Positions 33,128 to 41,036 of a stretch of 64,000 bases of DNA are shown here, piece by piece. The notes below the pieces were generated by a model. It made no database searches. It had not been told where the DNA came from and saw only the letters and a program-made list of their open reading frames with translations. The position numbers and the translations under genes were made by a program. Source of the DNA: JASHUC01 sp035606175. Its GTDB lineage: Bacteria > Pseudomonadota > Gammaproteobacteria > Steroidobacterales > Steroidobacteraceae. Positions within the stretch are counted from its first letter, which is position 1; the number at the start of each line of letters is the position of its first letter. The stretch is taken from contig DATNFW010000065.1 in assembly GCA_035606175.1 (NCBI GenBank), forward strand, positions 28,957 through 92,956, in the 5' to 3' direction.

Positions 33128-34102
33128 ATGCCTCTTCAGACGCAGTGGGCATTTCCCGCGGCGCTGCAGCCGACGCCCGATGAGGTCGACTTCGATCTCG
33201 CCGCGACGCTCCGCTCGGTGGTCATGGTGCACGCGGAAATTCCCGAGCGCGCATTCACCGCCTCGATCCTCGGCACCGAGCGCATCGGGAGCGGGGTCGT
33301 CATCGGTGCCGACGGCCTCGTGCTCACGATCGGGTATCTGATCACCGAGGCGAGCACCATCTGGCTCACGACACACGACGGCCGCGTCGTGCCGGGCCAT
33401 GCACTCGCGTACGATCAGACGAGCGGCTTCGGTCTCGTGCTGCCGCTCGGGAACCTCGATGCGCCCGCCGTCGCGCGCGGCTCGAGCGCCTCTGTCGGCG
33501 TCGGCGATGAAGTCATCGTGATGGGACACGGCGGCCTCGAGCACTCGCTCAATGCGCGGATCATCGCCACCCGCGAGTTTGCGGGCTACTGGGAATACGT
33601 GCTCGATGAGGCACTCTTCACTGCGCCGCCTCACCCGGAGTGGGGCGGCACGGCGCTCGTCGGGCCGGACGGGCGGCTCCTCGGCATCGGCTCGCTACTC
33701 ACTCAGGAGCGCTCGAGCGGCGAGGCCTTCGACGCAAACATGTTCGTCCCCATTCACCTCCTCGACCCCATCCTGGACGAGATGGTGCGCCTCGGGCGTC
33801 CCGACCGGCCGCCCCGGCCCTGGCTCGGACTCTACGCACGAGAGCTGCAGGATCGTCTGGTCATCGGCGGCCTCACACAGGGCGGCCCCGCGCACCGGGC
33901 GGGAGTGCGGCTCGGCGATGTCGTACTCGAGGTCGCCGGCGCACCCGTCTCGAGCCTCGCTCAGTTGTTCCGCGGGATCTGGAGCGTCGGGTCCGCCGGG
34001 GCGGAGGTGCCCCTGACGCTCGAGCGAGGTGAGAGCACCGTTCGCGTGCGGGTGCCCTCCGCGGACCGCAACGACTTTTTGCTCAAACCGCGCCGGCACT
34101 GA
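33128..34102 (+). CDS. HtrA/DegP-like protein with degenerate catalytic triad (pseudoprotease)
   Basis: This 324-residue protein keeps the S1C trypsin-like fold plus one PDZ domain. All three catalytic positions are changed. The His of the NNHVV motif is Y70 (LTIGYLI), the Asp of TDLA is G100 (QTSGFGLV), and the Ser of GNSGG is W172 (PEWGGTAL). The surrounding landmarks GSGVVIGADGLVLT and GPDGRLLGIGS are well preserved, as is the PDZ domain (PRPWLGLYARE to the end). There is no signal peptide, unlike DegP/DegQ. It is most likely a cytoplasmic scaffold or sensor. It is divergent from the M13 peptidase. Confidence 0.85.
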   Translation: MPLQTQWAFPAALQPTPDEVDFDLAATLRSVVMVHAEIPERAFTASILGTERIGSGVVIGADGLVLTIGYLITEASTIWLTTHDGRVVPGHALAYDQTSGFGLVLPLGNLDAPAVARGSSASVGVGDEVIVMGHGGLEHSLNARIIATREFAGYWEYVLDEALFTAPPHPEWGGTALVGPDGRLLGIGSLLTQERSSGEAFDANMFVPIHLLDPILDEMVRLGRPDRPPRPWLGLYARELQDRLVIGGLTQGGPAHRAGVRLGDVVLEVAGAPVSSLAQLFRGIWSVGSAGAEVPLTLERGESTVRVRVPSADRNDFLLKPRRH

Positions 34103-34529
34103 ATCGCGGTGCGCCCGCGCCCTCCGCGGCGCTCGCCCAGTGCCAATACGACGGCGCCCGCCGGGAGCACTCTGCCGCCACGGGCTCCGGAACCCTCCAC
34201 GGACGCGGCAGCGCGTACTTACGCGCAATTCCTACAAGGGACCCGAGACATTCGCCAGGCTCGATCCGCTCATCGGAGCCCGTCCAGCGATGGACGAATT
34301 CCGCGCGAGCGACGATCTCCTCGCGCAAGACCTCGAGGTATCGCAGTCCGCCTGCAGAGCCGAGCAGCCTCCGCCACGTCGCAGCCTCCGCATCGTCCAC
34401 GAGCTCCTGCACGCAACCCTCGCAGAGGAGAATTCGCACACCGAGCTCCCCGAGCCGCTCCCTCAGCCATCGGCGGCCGATGCCGAGCCCAGGCACACAG
34501 CGATGAAGAGTGGAATCGATTATGCGCAT
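34083..34529 (-). CDS. hypothetical protein at the end of the arn operon
   Basis: I do not recognise this 148-residue protein. Codon use is GC3-rich, like the neighbouring genes, and the predicted product is mostly helical (GRRWLRERLGELGVRILLCE; LRYLEVLREEIVARAEFVHR) with three cysteines near the N-terminus. This favours a real gene over the antisense frame. It follows arnB by about 70 bases on the same strand and its 3' end overlaps the HtrA-like gene by 20 bases. The ATG at 34529 is one of three near-adjacent possible starts. Without it this would be a roughly 500-base gap. Confidence 0.45.
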   Translation of the reverse strand: MRIIDSTLHRCVPGLGIGRRWLRERLGELGVRILLCEGCVQELVDDAEAATWRRLLGSAGGLRYLEVLREEIVARAEFVHRWTGSDERIEPGECLGSLVGIARKYALPRPWRVPEPVAAECSRRAPSYWHWASAAEGAGAPRFSAGAV

Positions 34530-34599
34530 GACCATCATCCCCTAAGCGGCTTCGCAGCCTGCCGAGGTGACGCTTGCATCCGGCGTGCCAGCGCGAGCG

Positions 34600-35739
34600 C
34601 TAGCTGATGTGTTCGCGCAACACTCGGGTGAGCGCCTCGGCCACCCGGCCCACATCTTCGTCGCGCATGGCCGGAAAGAGCGGCAACGTGAGGATGTTGC
34701 GTCCGACATACGCCGCGTGCGGGAAGTCCCCTGCGCGCCACCCGAGCCGTCGATAGAGCGCGAACCGGTGAATCGCCGGGTAGTGCACGCCCGTGCCGAT
34801 GCCCGCCGCCTTCAAACGCGCCATCACCTCCGCGCGGGGGATCGAAAGCCGCTCCTCCGGCAACACGACCTGGAACATGTGCCAGTTGCTTTGCTCGAAA
34901 TCGGGGAGCGGCAACCCCAAGCCGAGCTCCGCCGCCCCGCACTCGGCGAGCGCGCGGAAATAGGCGCGTGCGAGCTCACGGCGCCGCGCATTGAACGCCT
35001 CGAGATGCGGCAATTGACCGAGCCCGACTCGCGCGGCCACGTCCGTCAGATTGAACTTGCCCCCGGCGACCTCGACCTCCATGCCATCGAAGCCGCTGCG
35101 CACGACGCCCTGCAGCCGGTATTGCTCGGCGAGCGCCGCCTCGCGCTCATCGTTGAGCACCAGACAGCCGCCCTCGATCGTGGTGATGTTCTTGTTTGGA
35201 TGGAAGCTGAATGACACGAAATCCCCGAACGATCCGATCCGTCTGCCGCGCCACGTGCTGCCGAGCGCCTGCGCCGCATCCTCGATCACTCTCAACGAGT
35301 GCTGCCGCGCGAGCGCGTGCAGGCGGTCGCGATCTACCGGCAGTCCCGCGAGATCCACGGGGAGAATCGCGCGCGTCGCGCGCGTGACCGCAGCCTCCAC
35401 CCGCTCGAGATCGATATTGCGCGTCGCCGGGTCTATATCGACGAACACCGGCCGCGCCCCGACCGCAAGCACCACGTTGCTCGTTGCGACCCATGAGAGT
35501 GGCGTCGTGACGACCTCGTGCCCAGCGCCGATCCCCGCGATGCGCAGCGCCACCTCCATCGTGCACGTGCCGGAGTTGAATGCGCGCACCGGGCGGCCGC
35601 CGAGATACTCCGATAGCCGCGCCTCGAAGGCCTTCACCTGAGGGCCCGAGGTGATCCAGCCCGAGCGCAGCACCTCCGCGACCCCGGCGATCGTCTCCTC
35701 GTCGATGCTCGGCCGCGTGAACGGAAGGAAATCGCTCAT
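34600..35739 (-). CDS. arnB: UDP-4-amino-4-deoxy-L-arabinose aminotransferase (ArnB)
   Basis: This 379-residue DegT/DnrJ-type PLP enzyme is the same length as E. coli ArnB and opens MSDFLPFTRPSIDEETI, very like it. The sugar-aminotransferase core includes RAFNSGTCTMEVALRI, VIEDAAQALGS and the PLP lysine in SFHPNKNITTIEGG. It transfers an amino group from glutamate to UDP-4-keto-arabinose. The start at 35739 is preferred over 35796, which would add a basic tail. It is unusually last but one in this operon; in E. coli it is first. Confidence 0.93.
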   Translation of the reverse strand: MSDFLPFTRPSIDEETIAGVAEVLRSGWITSGPQVKAFEARLSEYLGGRPVRAFNSGTCTMEVALRIAGIGAGHEVVTTPLSWVATSNVVLAVGARPVFVDIDPATRNIDLERVEAAVTRATRAILPVDLAGLPVDRDRLHALARQHSLRVIEDAAQALGSTWRGRRIGSFGDFVSFSFHPNKNITTIEGGCLVLNDEREAALAEQYRLQGVVRSGFDGMEVEVAGGKFNLTDVAARVGLGQLPHLEAFNARRRELARAYFRALAECGAAELGLGLPLPDFEQSNWHMFQVVLPEERLSIPRAEVMARLKAAGIGTGVHYPAIHRFALYRRLGWRAGDFPHAAYVGRNILTLPLFPAMRDEDVGRVAEALTRVLREHIS

Positions 35740-35815
35740 CGGCAAGCTCCTCGCGCGGCGCGCAGCAGCCGGGTCGCGCGCATGTGCGGCAGCCACCGCT
35801 CAGGCGCCGAGCCGC

Positions 35816-36238
35816 TCAAGACGGAATCCTCGTCAGAAGCAGCACCCCGGCGATGATGAGGCCGATGCCGGCGAGCTTCGTCGCGGACAGCACCTCGCCG
35901 AAGAGCGCGGCCGCCGCGAAGGCATTGACGACATATCCGATCGAGAGCAGCGGATACGCGATGCTCACCGGCACGCGCGAGAGAGCGCCCACCCACAGGA
36001 ATACGCTGACACCGTAACAGGCGAGTCCCGCCCAGAGCGGCGGCGCCCGCACCAAATGTGCCGCTGCGCTCCAGGAGATGCCTCCCGCATCGGCGACGAG
36101 CACGCCGCTCGCACGGGTGGCGGCTTTGAGAAAAAGCTGCGCGGCCGCGTTCAGTGCTACGCCGCCGAGAAGCAGCGACCACGTGAGAGCCGTCAAGGCC
36201 TCGGTGTGATCCGTCAAAACCGTACGTTGCAGGCTCAT
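35816..36238 (-). CDS. small four-helix transporter, probable ArnE/ArnF-type flippase subunit
   Basis: The 140-residue protein has four membrane helices and the EamA/SMR-type pattern (LNAAAQLFLKAATR in helix 1; SVFLWVGALSRVPVSIAYPLLSIGYVVNAFAAAALFGE in helices 3-4). ArnE and ArnF, which flip undecaprenyl-phosphate-L-Ara4N across the inner membrane, have this size and fold. Its place between arnT and arnB supports that role. Only one such gene is present, whereas E. coli needs the ArnE-ArnF pair, so it may act as a homodimer. SMR-like export of another compound cannot be excluded. Confidence 0.72.
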   Translation of the reverse strand: MSLQRTVLTDHTEALTALTWSLLLGGVALNAAAQLFLKAATRASGVLVADAGGISWSAAAHLVRAPPLWAGLACYGVSVFLWVGALSRVPVSIAYPLLSIGYVVNAFAAAALFGEVLSATKLAGIGLIIAGVLLLTRIPS

Positions 36239-36311
36239 GGGCACAAGCTCTCTGAAGATGGGCTCGTTGAAAGTGGGGGATCCATCGTGCGCAACGCGCT
36301 GTGCGCGAGCC

Positions 36312-38021
36312 TCAATGGCGGCTCACGATCAGCTCCTTCGGCGTGCGGGCGCGCACCACCATCGGCAATGCATCCGCCGCGAGCACTCCATAGGTGGCCG
36401 GCGACATCACGGCGAGCGCCTGGCCGCCTGCACGCCAGCGGCGCTCGAATGCGGCGAGCGTATCGATTCCCTTGCGAGGCTCGAGCGTGAGCCCGAAGTC
36501 GAGCTCGCCCCGGTAGTCCACGAGCGTCGTCGTGCGGCGCAGGTAGAATGGCAGGCTCTGGTCGTACAGGCGCACACTGTAAAGCCCCGGCGCGTCGCGG
36601 AGTGCCGGCGAAAGCTGCGCGGCGAGCGGCTCGCCGGAGTAAAGCGGCGCGAGCACGCTCGCCGCCCAGACGATTCCGATGAAGCTCACGTATCCCGCCG
36701 CTCCCACTGCCGCCGCGAGCGGCACGGCGAGCGAACGCTCCCGTGCACGTGCACGGGAGCGCCCGAGCCACAGAGTCGCACCGCCTCCCGCGACGGCGGC
36801 GCAGGCGATGAGCGCGAGTGGACCGCGAATGCCGAGGAAGTAAGGTGCCCTCGCGGCATCGTGCAGAAAACGCGGCAAGAATGCATCGCCGGCTCCGAGC
36901 GCCACCGCGACCACGATGAGACCGACGGCCGTGATGCGCAGGTCCGCGGCGAAGCGTTCCTCCTCCGCGGTGCCGGCGAGCACCGCGAGCGCCGGAAACA
37001 TCGGCAGAATGTAGGGAATGAGCTTCGAGTCGGAGGCGGAAAAGAACACGAGCACGACCACGCTCCAAGCCCACAGGAGTCGTCGCGCATCGAACCGACC
37101 CGCCGGCTCGTGTGCCCTCCAGCCGGTGACGAGCGCGCGCACGACCGGCACGACCCAGGGTAGAGAGCCTGCCGCGAGCACCTCGATGAAGAACCACCAG
37201 GGCTGATAGCGCCGCTCGACGAGCGTCAGGTAGCGCTCGAAATGCTCGCGAACGAAGAAGAAGTTGAAGAACTCCGGCAGCCGGTGCTGGATAAGAATGA
37301 GCCATGGCAGAACGATCGCGAGGAAGAGCGCAAGGCCGCTCACGGGATACAAGCGACGCCATGGCCTGGCATCGCGGTTGAGCACGGAATACACGCTGAG
37401 CGTCAGCACGGGGAGCGCGCCCGCGACGAGTCCTTTGGTGAGGAAGGCGCATGCGGCGCTCGCCCAAGTAAGGAGCATCCAGCCGCGCCGCGCGCGCGGC
37501 GTCGTGCTGTCGAGCTGCGCTACGCAAAAACTCGCCAGCGTCACCGTCATGAAGAGCGTCAGGCTCATATCGAGCGTGAGCTGGTGGCTCATGAGAAGCA
37601 CGAGCATCGAGCTGCCGAGCACGAGGCCACTGCGCCAGGCTGCGGCCGCCCCCGCGAGCCGCCGTGCGAGCGCCATGGCGACGAGCACCGTCGCAAGTCC
37701 GCACAGGCCCGCGTAGAGCCGCGCGGACCAGTTGCTGAGCCCGAAGAGCTCGTAGCCTACCGCGGTCGCCCAGTACTGCAGCGGCGGCTTCTCGATGTAG
37801 ACGAGCCCATTCAAATGCGGGATCACCCAGTCCCCGGTTGCGAGCATCTCCCGGGGAATCTCGGCATAGCGGCCCTCGTCGGGATTGTAGAGCCCGCGAA
37901 ACCCGCAGAGCGCGATCCAGGAGGCGACGATGAGCGCGAGTGCCGCGCCGAGGCACATGCGCCTCGCGAGGCTCGCACGGCCCGCCGTGCCGGCAAGGTC
38001 CGAGAGTGCGCGCTCGATCAT
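36312..38021 (-). CDS. arnT: lipid A L-Ara4N transferase / GT39-GT83 glycosyltransferase (ArnT)
   Basis: The 569-residue integral membrane transferase has about 11-13 helices. The first periplasmic loop carries the catalytic acid motif YNPDEGRYAEIPREM, and GLVYIEKPPLQYW follows, both typical of ArnT/PMT-type enzymes. A soluble C-terminal domain follows. ArnT moves L-Ara4N from undecaprenyl phosphate to lipid A phosphates at the periplasmic face, lowering binding of polymyxin and other cationic peptides. The ATG at 38021 overlaps the arnD stop as ATGA. An upstream in-frame extension to 38195 lies inside arnD and is not used. Confidence 0.92.
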   Translation of the reverse strand: MIERALSDLAGTAGRASLARRMCLGAALALIVASWIALCGFRGLYNPDEGRYAEIPREMLATGDWVIPHLNGLVYIEKPPLQYWATAVGYELFGLSNWSARLYAGLCGLATVLVAMALARRLAGAAAAWRSGLVLGSSMLVLLMSHQLTLDMSLTLFMTVTLASFCVAQLDSTTPRARRGWMLLTWASAACAFLTKGLVAGALPVLTLSVYSVLNRDARPWRRLYPVSGLALFLAIVLPWLILIQHRLPEFFNFFFVREHFERYLTLVERRYQPWWFFIEVLAAGSLPWVVPVVRALVTGWRAHEPAGRFDARRLLWAWSVVVLVFFSASDSKLIPYILPMFPALAVLAGTAEEERFAADLRITAVGLIVVAVALGAGDAFLPRFLHDAARAPYFLGIRGPLALIACAAVAGGGATLWLGRSRARARERSLAVPLAAAVGAAGYVSFIGIVWAASVLAPLYSGEPLAAQLSPALRDAPGLYSVRLYDQSLPFYLRRTTTLVDYRGELDFGLTLEPRKGIDTLAAFERRWRAGGQALAVMSPATYGVLAADALPMVVRARTPKELIVSRH

Positions 38022-39010
38022 GCCGGCCGCCCCGAGTCGATGCGCCGCCCCTGCACCGCGAGCACGCCCGAGCGGCCCTCGATCGCGGCCATCCGCACCT
38101 CGTGCCGCGGCAGAGCACGCGCATCGAGGCACGAAGCGAGATCGCGCATGGCGAGAATCCCAAAACCCTCCTCCTGCCAGCGTTTGAGCAGCCACTCGAA
38201 CTGCGGCAAGAGCTTGCCGCCTTCGAGCTCGGCGTGCAGCGTGAAGACATGAGCACCTCGCGATGCCTCGCGCGAAGGGCGCGGTGCCTCGCGCGAAAGG
38301 CGCAGCACCTCCGCGGCCGCGCCCGCGGGATCGCGCCCCTCGACCCCGATGAGCTCATCGAAAGTCGGCAGGGTCGTCGGCAGCTGCATGCAAGCGCCAT
38401 CCACGCCGTCCATCGAGGGCAGAAATGGCGCGGGCCCGCGCGTGTCGCTCGCGTATGCAAAGCCCAGCTCCTCCTCGAGCGCGAGCGCATTCGGATTGAG
38501 CTGCCAGCCGGCGGCGGCATGCGAGCGCGGGGGCTCGCCGAACACGGCCGCGAAGGCTTCGATCGCGCGCGTGAGCTCCCGGCGCGTCCAGGCCGCATCG
38601 GCGGCCGCAACGCCGTCCTGCCAGCGTATGTGGTCGTAACAATGCACGCCGACCTCGAACCCCGCGTCCCGTACCGCACGCATCGCGGCGCCTGCGCGCG
38701 CGCCGATGTGCGGCCCTGGCAGGAGCGTGCCGTAGAGGAGCGTCCGCATGCCGTAATGCGAGGCGACGGAGGTGCGGCGCACCTTGCCGAGAAAGCCGCG
38801 CCGGAAGATGCGCCTGAGCGCACGCCCCGTATGATCCGGCCCGACGCTGAAGTAGAACGTCGCCGGCAGTTTCAGCCGCTCCAGAAGCGATGCGAGCGCC
38901 GGCACGCCTTCGAGCGTGCCGCGCAGCGTATCGACGTCTACTTTGAGCGCGATGCGGCGTACACCCACCGGCGCGCGCTCGGAAGTCGCGCCGCCCTCGT
39001 CCGAGCTCAT
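38018..39010 (-). CDS. arnD: undecaprenyl-phosphate-L-Ara4FN deformylase (ArnD)
   Basis: This 330-residue NodB-fold deacetylase matches ArnD point by point: LKVDVDTLRGTLEGVP (metal/catalytic Asp), ATFYFSVGPDHTGRALRR, GVHCYDHIRWQDG (metal His), AAAGWQLNPNAL and the HAELEGG motif. It removes the formyl group from the lipid-linked sugar before flipping. The C-terminal 30 residues and an Arg/Glu-rich linker near 245-260 are extra compared with E. coli. Start 39010 overlaps the decarboxylase stop as ATGA, so translation is coupled. Confidence 0.93.
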   Translation of the reverse strand: MSSDEGGATSERAPVGVRRIALKVDVDTLRGTLEGVPALASLLERLKLPATFYFSVGPDHTGRALRRIFRRGFLGKVRRTSVASHYGMRTLLYGTLLPGPHIGARAGAAMRAVRDAGFEVGVHCYDHIRWQDGVAAADAAWTRRELTRAIEAFAAVFGEPPRSHAAAGWQLNPNALALEEELGFAYASDTRGPAPFLPSMDGVDGACMQLPTTLPTFDELIGVEGRDPAGAAAEVLRLSREAPRPSREASRGAHVFTLHAELEGGKLLPQFEWLLKRWQEEGFGILAMRDLASCLDARALPRHEVRMAAIEGRSGVLAVQGRRIDSGRPA

Positions 39011-40056
39011 CCCGCCTCGACGAGCGCGCGCGCTGCCGGCAGATTCGCGCGATACGACTCGAAGATGCTGCGCACGGCCGCGGGCATGTCGATCCGCGGT
39101 GTCCAGCCGAGCTCCGTTGTCGTGTTCTCGATCCACGGCACGCGGCTGCGCACATCCTGGTAGCCGGCGCCGTAGTAGCGCTCGGCCGATACCTCGACGA
39201 GCTGAACGCGCGCGGCCGCCTCAGCGTAGGCATCGATTCCCTTCGCGACGCGCAGCATCAGCTCCGCGAGCTCGCGTACGGACAAGTCGTTGCGCGGATT
39301 GCCGACGTTGTAGATCTTTCCGGAGGCTACCCCGCCCGCATTGGCGATGATGCGCATCAGGCACTCGATGCCCTCGGAGATGAACGTGAAGCAGCGCCGC
39401 TGCGTGCCGCCGTCGACGAGTTGAATGTTCTCGCCGCGCACGATGTTGCCGAGGAACTGCGTGAGCACGCGCGAGCTTCCCTCCTTCGGCGTCGTCATGC
39501 GATCGAGCCCCGGTCCGATCCAGTTGAAAGGCCGAAACAGCGTGAAGTCGAGCTTCTGCTCGGAGCCGTACGCCCAGATCACCCGATCGAGGAGCTGCTT
39601 GCTGCAGGAGTAGATCCAGCGGGATTTCGGGACGGGACCGAGCACGAGGGGGGACTCGTAGGGGTGAAATTCCGCATCGGGGCACATGCCGTAGAGCTCG
39701 GAAGTCGAGGGGAAGATCACGCGCTTGCGGTGCTTGACGCACGCGCGGATGAGCGGCAGGTTCGCCTCGAAGTCGAGCTCGAAGACCCTCAGCGGGTCGC
39801 TGATGTAAGTCGCCGGAGTCGCGATGGCGACGAGAGGCAGCAGCACGTCGCATTTGCGGATGTGGTACTCGACCCACTCGCGATTGATCGTGATGTCGCC
39901 CTCGAAGAAGTGGAAGCGCGGATTGCCGAGCAGGCCTGCGAGGCGATCGCACTCGAGATCCATGCCGTACACGTCCCAGTCCGTAGCGCGCATCACGGCT
40001 TCCGAGAGGTGATGCCCGATGAAACCGTTGACGCCGAGAATGAGCAGCTTTTTCAT
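39007..40056 (-). CDS. arnA: UDP-glucuronic acid decarboxylase, ArnA C-terminal-type, stand-alone
   Basis: This 349-residue extended SDR equals the C-terminal half of E. coli ArnA: GVNGFIGHHLSEAV (NAD site), FFEGDITINREWVEYHI, TSELYGMCPD, the catalytic YSCSK and the late segment RSRVPWIENTTTELGW. It oxidises and decarboxylates UDP-GlcA to UDP-4-keto-pentose. In E. coli this domain is fused to the formyltransferase; here the two are separate adjacent genes, 20 bases apart. The start at 40056 gives the Rossmann strand directly (MKKLLILGVNG). Confidence 0.93.
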   Translation of the reverse strand: MKKLLILGVNGFIGHHLSEAVMRATDWDVYGMDLECDRLAGLLGNPRFHFFEGDITINREWVEYHIRKCDVLLPLVAIATPATYISDPLRVFELDFEANLPLIRACVKHRKRVIFPSTSELYGMCPDAEFHPYESPLVLGPVPKSRWIYSCSKQLLDRVIWAYGSEQKLDFTLFRPFNWIGPGLDRMTTPKEGSSRVLTQFLGNIVRGENIQLVDGGTQRRCFTFISEGIECLMRIIANAGGVASGKIYNVGNPRNDLSVRELAELMLRVAKGIDAYAEAAARVQLVEVSAERYYGAGYQDVRSRVPWIENTTTELGWTPRIDMPAAVRSIFESYRANLPAARALVEAG

Positions 40057-40076
40057 ATTGCGCCGGGAGGCACCTT

Positions 40077-41036
40077 TCAAACAGCTTTGGAACCGAGTCG
40101 ACCGTGAGAATCGAGGCGGACGGGACTCGGCCCGAGTAACCGGCGGAGCTCCGCGGCTCCGGCCGGCTCGCCGTCGAGCAGGAGCCCGGTGAGCGCGAGC
40201 CGCATGCGGTCCGCACAATCGAGATAGAGCCTCTCCCCTTCCCCATACACGCAGGGGGCCAGCTGCGCATGGCGTGCCGGCTCCCCGATCCAGCGCGAGC
40301 CCGCAAAAACGAGGCGCACTCCCCCAAGCTCCGTGAACGCGCCAGGAAAGGGCGGCGCGACCGCGCGAATCAAATTATGCACGCTCGATGCCGGCTGCGC
40401 CCAGTCGATGCGCCCATCCTCGGGCCGCCGTCCGCCGAAATAGGAGCCCTGCGACAGGTCCATCTCGCGACCCGGCGGGGCGCCGGCGGCGAGCCGCGGC
40501 AACTCGCGGCGGATGAGCCGCGCCGCTGCCTCCGCGACCGCAATAGATACGGTGAGCGCCGTATCGTCGATGCCGATCGGCACTCGCTCCTGCGCGACGA
40601 TCGGGCCGGCATCGGGCTTCGTCACCATGTGATGCAGCGTAGCGCCCGTCTCGCTCTCGCCATTGAGGATCGCCCAGTTGATCGGCGCGCGACCGCGATA
40701 CTTCGGCAGGAGCGAGCCGTGCATATTGAGCGCCGCCCAGCGCGCGCACGCGGTGAGGCGCGCATCGAGCATGTGCCGGTAATAGAAGGAGAAGAGATAC
40801 TCCGGGGCCAGCGCCGCGATCCGCTCGAGCCATTCGGGCGACGCCGCATCCGCTCGCGTCGCGGTCTCGATGCCGTGCTCGGCGGCAAGCCGAGCGACGC
40901 TCCTGAACCATCGTTGCTCACTCGCGGCATCCTCGTGCGTCACGACGAGCGGAACTTTCGCAACCCCCGAGTCGAGAAGCGTCTGCAAGCACTGGTAGCC
41001 GACCTCGCTGTAGGCGAAGACGACGGCTCTAAACAC
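40077..41036 (-). CDS. arnA: UDP-L-Ara4N formyltransferase, ArnA N-terminal-type, stand-alone
   Basis: The 319-residue formyltransferase equals the N-terminal half of ArnA. It has the catalytic Asn-His in NMHGSLLPKYRGRAPINWAI, the Asp in PDAGPIVAQERVPI and an FMT-type C-terminal domain with WAQPASSVHNLIRAVAPPFPGAF. It uses 10-formyl-tetrahydrofolate. The GTG at 41036 is chosen: it overlaps the arnC stop, and family sequence (FRAVVFAYSEVG) starts at once. The gene ends with a basic tail just before the decarboxylase gene. The domain break falls where the E. coli fusion joins. Confidence 0.92.
   Translation of the reverse strand: MFRAVVFAYSEVGYQCLQTLLDSGVAKVPLVVTHEDAASEQRWFRSVARLAAEHGIETATRADAASPEWLERIAALAPEYLFSFYYRHMLDARLTACARWAALNMHGSLLPKYRGRAPINWAILNGESETGATLHHMVTKPDAGPIVAQERVPIGIDDTALTVSIAVAEAAARLIRRELPRLAAGAPPGREMDLSQGSYFGGRRPEDGRIDWAQPASSVHNLIRAVAPPFPGAFTELGGVRLVFAGSRWIGEPARHAQLAPCVYGEGERLYLDCADRMRLALTGLLLDGEPAGAAELRRLLGPSPVRLDSHGRLGSKAV

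Noticed and set aside
31395..33341. Open frame of 648 codons antisense to the M13 peptidase
   Set aside because: The peptidase has an intact HEMSH motif and signal peptide. The antisense product is Arg-rich and runs into the HtrA-like gene out of frame.
36235..38823. Open frame of 862 codons on the minus strand running across arnT and arnD
   Set aside because: It is out of frame with arnT and arnD, which have clear family motifs. Its product is Arg/Ala-rich with no fold signal, as expected for a shadow in GC-rich DNA.
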